Shown here piece after piece: positions 60,294-64,000 of a stretch of DNA of 64,000 nt (the stretch's first letter is position 1; every line of letters begins with the position of its first letter). A program made the position numbers and the translations under genes. Origin of the DNA: Parvibaculum sp039973015 (GTDB lineage Bacteria > Pseudomonadota > Alphaproteobacteria > Parvibaculales > Parvibaculaceae); the NCBI RefSeq assembly GCF_039973015.1, contig NZ_JBDWLT010000002.1, positions 186,001 to 250,000 on the forward strand. Direction: 5' to 3'. Under the pieces are notes generated by a model, which did no database searches, had not been told where the DNA came from, and was given only the letters and a program-made list of their open reading frames with translations.

Positions 60294-62792
60294 TTAAGTT
60301 TCCACGACGATGGGAACGTCTATCTCAGTTGCGACGGGCGTATAGATATTGGTCTCGGGCGTCGTGATTGTTACAATCAGTGCGTAATGCGAGGTCTTTC
60401 CGTAGGCGTTGAGATTGGGGCGTTTGTTCCACCACCCGTAGGTTGGAAAAACACCTATATGCCCTCGATTTGCAAGATCGGCCGCCGAGCCTCGCCACGT
60501 GTTGGAATGAATGGAGCCGGACGAAACGAGAGAGCGGTTCCACGGAAAAGTCCATAGCCCGGTCTCTTGTCGATAGTCAGCGTCGTATTCCTCATCCCGC
60601 GCAGCTTTGTTAATGCGCTGCTGAAATTCGAGGGCGCCCTCACTCGCCCTCCTCACAGAAAACCTAAGCCCGTGAGATTGGTAGCCATACTTCGTGGTCC
60701 AGCCACGATCACCAGGGTTGGGCTCTACAAAATACGAAAGGGTCACACGCATTGTGACCTCTGTATTCTGAAGGTCTAGGAGGGCATCCTTGGGCCACGG
60801 CAATTCGTGAAGCATCATTTCTCGATACTTGATGGTTCCATCTTCCACTTTGTGGAAGGGACGAATTGACTCCTGTGCAATTAGCGTGAGGGAGTTGTCT
60901 GCGCTGGAGAGTAACCTTCCAACATTGGGTGTACCATACCCGAAGCAGCGAACGAGAGACTCGTAATCGACTTCTCCGGCAGCATTTTTGAAACGCCTAA
61001 CCATAGCGGGCGTCCAATCAGCAGAATGAACGATCAACGCTCGCACTGCCTCGGGTGTAAGGCTCGGATACTTTGCCCAAAGCATTGCGGCAAGTCGCGC
61101 AGCAAGTGCTGCTGCTCCGCTCGTATCGCCGAAGGTGGTCAGAGGACGGTTGATTGAAAAGTCATGAGGTGTGCTTAAAAGCTGTAGCGCATCATCAATG
61201 TAATCTGGATCAGCATGGTCTGCATGCCGAGCCATGTTTCCGGCCTCAAGAACGACATCGGGCTTAATCGGCCACTTCCTTCTTTCCCAAAGCACGGAAG
61301 TACAGGATGCGGGCGCAAGGTCGCCACTTGCAGCAAGAGGTTGCCAACCTGGGTACTGCACCTGATCGACAACTGATTTCTCCGTGTAGCCGCCAACGGT
61401 GAGCGCATTCCACGCTTGCCCCGGATCATGTACACCGTCGGTCAGATTGGAATCCGGATAATCCTTTCGCGCATCAGGATCCGTGTTACCCGCAGATAGC
61501 ACCATCAATCGTCGAACATCATCATCAGCGCCAGACGTCAAGGCATCGACCGCCGCTGACCATGACGAAGGACGTCCACGATCCCGATCATCGGTAGCGG
61601 ACACGGCCATGCAATAGACACGCTGCCGCTGCCCATTGATCTCGACACGGCTTGCGCTCTCGATAGTCACGGCACCATAGAGTTCCGGTGCATGGGGGTC
61701 AGCGTCGTTGACGACCTTTACCGATTCAAGGCGGTGGGTGAGTTGCCAAGGTCCCTGAGATGATAGCGCCGCAACCAGATCACCATACGCGGCAAGGCCC
61801 GCCATTGGTGTTCCATGTCGCCCTCTGTCATCGACATTCCACGCAGGCTTGTAGGCATGAAGATCGTCATCTTCTGTAATCGGTTCAAGCAGCGGGTGCC
61901 CGCGATTCAACCCCGTATCAAGCAAGCATATATAAGGCGCGCCGTCGCCGGGTGGCTGAAGGCGACCTGCAAGATCATTGACCCAGTCTCTTTGCTCGAC
62001 CGCATTCATCTGTGTAAAGAAGTCTGCGGTTGTTTTAGCCAGGCGCAGCTCGGCAATAGCCCCGAGAATATCGGCGGAACGCGCCATATCTCGTCCCGTT
62101 CCATGCACGAGAATGATCGTGCGATCAATGAAGGAGACCGAGTTCTCACTTACCGTGAGAGCGTGCTCTTGCGCGTACTCCCTCAAGCGGGCCAGATGAT
62201 CGACTCCATCCGATTTTCTCAGCCAGACTTCCCACACCACCTCCTGAGCTGGGTCGGGAAATAGTTCCGGCGAATCCGTCCAAAGCGCCTCAAGTGCTGC
62301 TACGCGAATAGCGGCAATGCTCTCCACCAACTCCCTATTCTTCGGCTGCGTACTGCCATCCGCCTTCGGTTTCGTTTCTTCGTCTCGATAAGCGGTGACG
62401 CGGTTCAGGAAAAGGGTGAGTTTACCGTCAGGCACAAAGACGGTCGCTTGAATCCGACCGTCCGCAGCCTTCCGAACAGCACAGAGCTCAATGCCGCTGG
62501 AAGCCAAATTCAGGCTTTCGAATTTCAGATCAAAACCGGAGTCACTGTCGAATTGAAGATAGACACCGTTTCCGGCGTCATACCCTTCTGCTTTCTGTTC
62601 AGCGGCGCGCGCTTCGGCCGTCTTGCCAACTTCTTCGATCTGCTCAAGAAGCTTGGCTGCGTGCTGCGCGCGATTTCGGGCTTGAATAGAAAGAGACACT
62701 CCCCGCCCCGGTCGGGGCGTCCGGAAGTCCTGGCTTACGCCACCGTTAGGATCGAAAATGTGTGGATGCAGCCGTACAATTTGGGGCGGCAT
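60294..62792 (-). CDS. ietS: Subtilisin-like serine protease (IetS-like)
   Basis: 832 residues. Subtilase triad: Asp292 in ICLLDTGLN, His326 in GRHGTPMAGL, and Ser558 in FGDTSGAAALAA, with the oxyanion Asn436 in VLSAGNTD. There is no signal peptide, so it acts in the cytoplasm. Long N-terminal (~275 residues) and C-terminal (~240) non-catalytic regions flank the protease. It follows an AAA ATPase gene with three bases between; this pair is the ietAS layout, shown to act in plasmid incompatibility and phage defence. Base composition is visibly more AT-rich than its left neighbours, which suggests transfer. Confidence 0.86.
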   Translation of the reverse strand: MPPQIVRLHPHIFDPNGGVSQDFRTPRPGRGVSLSIQARNRAQHAAKLLEQIEEVGKTAEARAAEQKAEGYDAGNGVYLQFDSDSGFDLKFESLNLASSGIELCAVRKAADGRIQATVFVPDGKLTLFLNRVTAYRDEETKPKADGSTQPKNRELVESIAAIRVAALEALWTDSPELFPDPAQEVVWEVWLRKSDGVDHLARLREYAQEHALTVSENSVSFIDRTIILVHGTGRDMARSADILGAIAELRLAKTTADFFTQMNAVEQRDWVNDLAGRLQPPGDGAPYICLLDTGLNRGHPLLEPITEDDDLHAYKPAWNVDDRGRHGTPMAGLAAYGDLVAALSSQGPWQLTHRLESVKVVNDADPHAPELYGAVTIESASRVEINGQRQRVYCMAVSATDDRDRGRPSSWSAAVDALTSGADDDVRRLMVLSAGNTDPDARKDYPDSNLTDGVHDPGQAWNALTVGGYTEKSVVDQVQYPGWQPLAASGDLAPASCTSVLWERRKWPIKPDVVLEAGNMARHADHADPDYIDDALQLLSTPHDFSINRPLTTFGDTSGAAALAARLAAMLWAKYPSLTPEAVRALIVHSADWTPAMVRRFKNAAGEVDYESLVRCFGYGTPNVGRLLSSADNSLTLIAQESIRPFHKVEDGTIKYREMMLHELPWPKDALLDLQNTEVTMRVTLSYFVEPNPGDRGWTTKYGYQSHGLRFSVRRASEGALEFQQRINKAARDEEYDADYRQETGLWTFPWNRSLVSSGSIHSNTWRGSAADLANRGHIGVFPTYGWWNKRPNLNAYGKTSHYALIVTITTPETNIYTPVATEIDVPIVVET

Positions 62793-62795
62793 TAT

Positions 62796-63782
62796 TTAGC
62801 GGTCTCCGCCCGCCAGCGTAGCCTTGCGCTCTTTGATGCATCCTGCCAAATCGGCCTGCGTTATTGCTTCACGTCCATCAATAAGGACAGTCTTTATGGC
62901 ATCCTCTATTGCACGAACAATGTCGGCATAGCTCAACCCGAGCGCTGCCTTCGAAAGTGTCGTCCATTTTACATTCTGGACAGAAGCACCTGAGAGCTTG
63001 TTTTGCATCAGGGTCTTGATCTGCTTTTCGTCGGGAAGACCAAACTCAATGATGTCATCGAATCTTCTAAACAACGCGCGATCCAGAAGAGCAATATGGT
63101 TGGTCGCCGCTATCACGAGGCTATCTGATTCGTCGCGTTCTACCATCTGCAGGAAACTATTCACGACGCGGCGAATCTCTCCAACATCGTTTCCGAGCCC
63201 TCGTTCCGAACCAATGCTATCGAACTCGTCAAACAGGTAGACGCCACGCGATTGATTCATGGCGTCAAAGACGAGGCGAAGTTTGGCCGCTGTCTCACCC
63301 ATGAACTTTGTAATCAGACCATCAAGCCGAATAACAAACAGAGGTACCCCAAGCTCTCCAGCCAACGCCGATGCGGTGAGCGTCTTGCCGGTCCCCGGTT
63401 TTCCAATTAAAAGCAATTTGCGGCGCGGCGACAGACCAAGACTTCGAATCGAGCGCACAGCTTTATGTTCCCGGATGACACGCAAGAGCCTACCCGTCAC
63501 ATTCTCAGCGAGAACCATGTCTGCGAGTTTGGTCGTTGGATAAGTTACCGATAGAAGGTCGGCCAGCTCTCCGCGCGGTTTCGCTAGCGGGATAGGCGTA
63601 GCAGCTTCAACTCCTGACCTATTCTTGGCCTTGTCGATCAGCGAGCGCAGCTCCTTTGCGAGACGGCCATGTCCCTGACGCGCCTCTGCCGCTGCAATTT
63701 GCATAGCGACCGAAAAGAATTGCGCATCATCCCCTTCAGCGTGGGACGACAGGAGGGCTTTAAGTTGATCTGCGGTTGGCAT
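62796..63782 (-). CDS. ietA: AAA+ ATPase (IetA-like) of the protease pair
   Basis: 328 residues. Walker A GKPGTGKT (127-134), Walker B VYLFDEFDS (181-189), sensor-1 Asn228 in IAATNH, and Arg-finger pair at 239-240 (ALFRRFD). The N-terminal ~100 residues are a helical region, probably the partner-contact part. It is first in the operon with the subtilase; ATP-driven gating or sensing of the target is the likely role. The visible GC content is lower than the rest of the window. Confidence 0.86.
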   Translation of the reverse strand: MPTADQLKALLSSHAEGDDAQFFSVAMQIAAAEARQGHGRLAKELRSLIDKAKNRSGVEAATPIPLAKPRGELADLLSVTYPTTKLADMVLAENVTGRLLRVIREHKAVRSIRSLGLSPRRKLLLIGKPGTGKTLTASALAGELGVPLFVIRLDGLITKFMGETAAKLRLVFDAMNQSRGVYLFDEFDSIGSERGLGNDVGEIRRVVNSFLQMVERDESDSLVIAATNHIALLDRALFRRFDDIIEFGLPDEKQIKTLMQNKLSGASVQNVKWTTLSKAALGLSYADIVRAIEDAIKTVLIDGREAITQADLAGCIKERKATLAGGDR

Positions 63783-64000
63783 AGGCAGCTGTGCTCTGTA
63801 TTTTCATGATTCTACATGTGATTTGCGTTAAACGCACAGAAAAAATCGGAGGCACCGGAAATATACAGAAATCCGCCGATGAAATGCCCGAAATTTGAAT
63901 CGGAATCAGAGACGCAGCTTCTAGCATAGTCTTATCGGCAGTCTCAGCCCTGTCAGAAGACCCACACTTCCACATCGACCACTGCGATTAGCAGCGCATC
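63783..64000. other. Upstream region of the IetAS-like operon at window edge
   Basis: Non-coding as far as can be seen, AT-richer (runs of AAAA and TTTT around 63838-63846). It should contain the promoter of the ATPase-protease operon on the minus strand. The next gene lies outside the window; no integrase or attachment site is visible here. Confidence 0.5.

Noticed and set aside
63760..63975. Small minus-strand ORF upstream of the AAA ATPase
   Set aside because: No recognisable pattern and overlaps the ATPase start; better read as promoter region.

Overview
The window reads as chromosomal DNA of a GC-rich alphaproteobacterium. The evidence is a CpdR-type cell-cycle receiver, a GapR/DUF2312 nucleoid protein, an HWE/HisKA_2-type histidine kinase, and a cysteine-free L36 close to versions seen in other alphaproteobacteria. 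The overall feel is of a Hyphomicrobiales-like, lipid- or hydrocarbon-using environmental species. A Parvibaculum-like genus is my guess, not something the sequence proves. Genes are tightly packed and mostly in short operons. No rRNA and no CRISPR array were seen; there is one tRNA.

Layout. 1-5.9 kb (minus strand): a truncated hisN-like phosphatase, an amidohydrolase, typA, then an AraC regulator with a VOC protein and an SRPBCC protein, and a YceI protein. 6-7.9 kb: an MFS permease and a PNPOx-like flavoprotein. 7.9-15.8 kb: an envelope/lipid A block with a GT4 glycosyltransferase and an LpxH-like phosphoesterase, divergent from a two-component system, EptA-type phosphoethanolamine transferase, PAP2 phosphatase and a diacylglycerol-kinase-like enzyme. 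15.8-20.8 kb: an FMN glutamate-synthase-like protein, a lytic transglycosylase, a candidate small RNA, N-formylglutamate amidohydrolase, cpdR and tRNA-Val(GAC). 21-27.4 kb: an RND efflux pair facing an outer-membrane barrel and a LolA-like protein. 27.4-32.4 kb: a minus-strand catabolic-looking cluster (DUF35, thiolase-like, VOC, GST, TauD, radical SAM). 32.5-42.4 kb: nitroreductase, arylsulfatase, acyl-CoA dehydrogenase, GST, MFS, alpha/beta hydrolase, and an HWE kinase with a receiver. 42.6-50.8 kb: L36, HAD phosphatase, saccharopine-dehydrogenase-like protein, TPR protein, hydrolase, glycerate kinase with pyruvate kinase, a second N-formylglutamate amidohydrolase, DUF1244 and gapR.

The accessory-looking part is 50.8-64 kb. 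It holds two tandem sulfotransferase-like paralogues behind a hexanucleotide repeat, then two tandem proteins that fuse an N-terminal sensor-like region, a LuxR-type HTH and a C-terminal alpha/beta hydrolase. The first of these has Ala where the catalytic Ser should be. Next come a lipoprotein, a bacterial voltage-gated sodium channel, palindrome-rich intergenic repeats, and finally a more AT-rich AAA ATPase plus subtilisin-like protease pair that matches the IetAS anti-phage/plasmid system.

The best candidates for new biology are the tandem LuxR-hydrolase fusions (an active/pseudo-enzyme pair), the sulfotransferase pair with its repeat, and the candidate small RNA with anti-Shine-Dalgarno loops at 18.8-18.9 kb.
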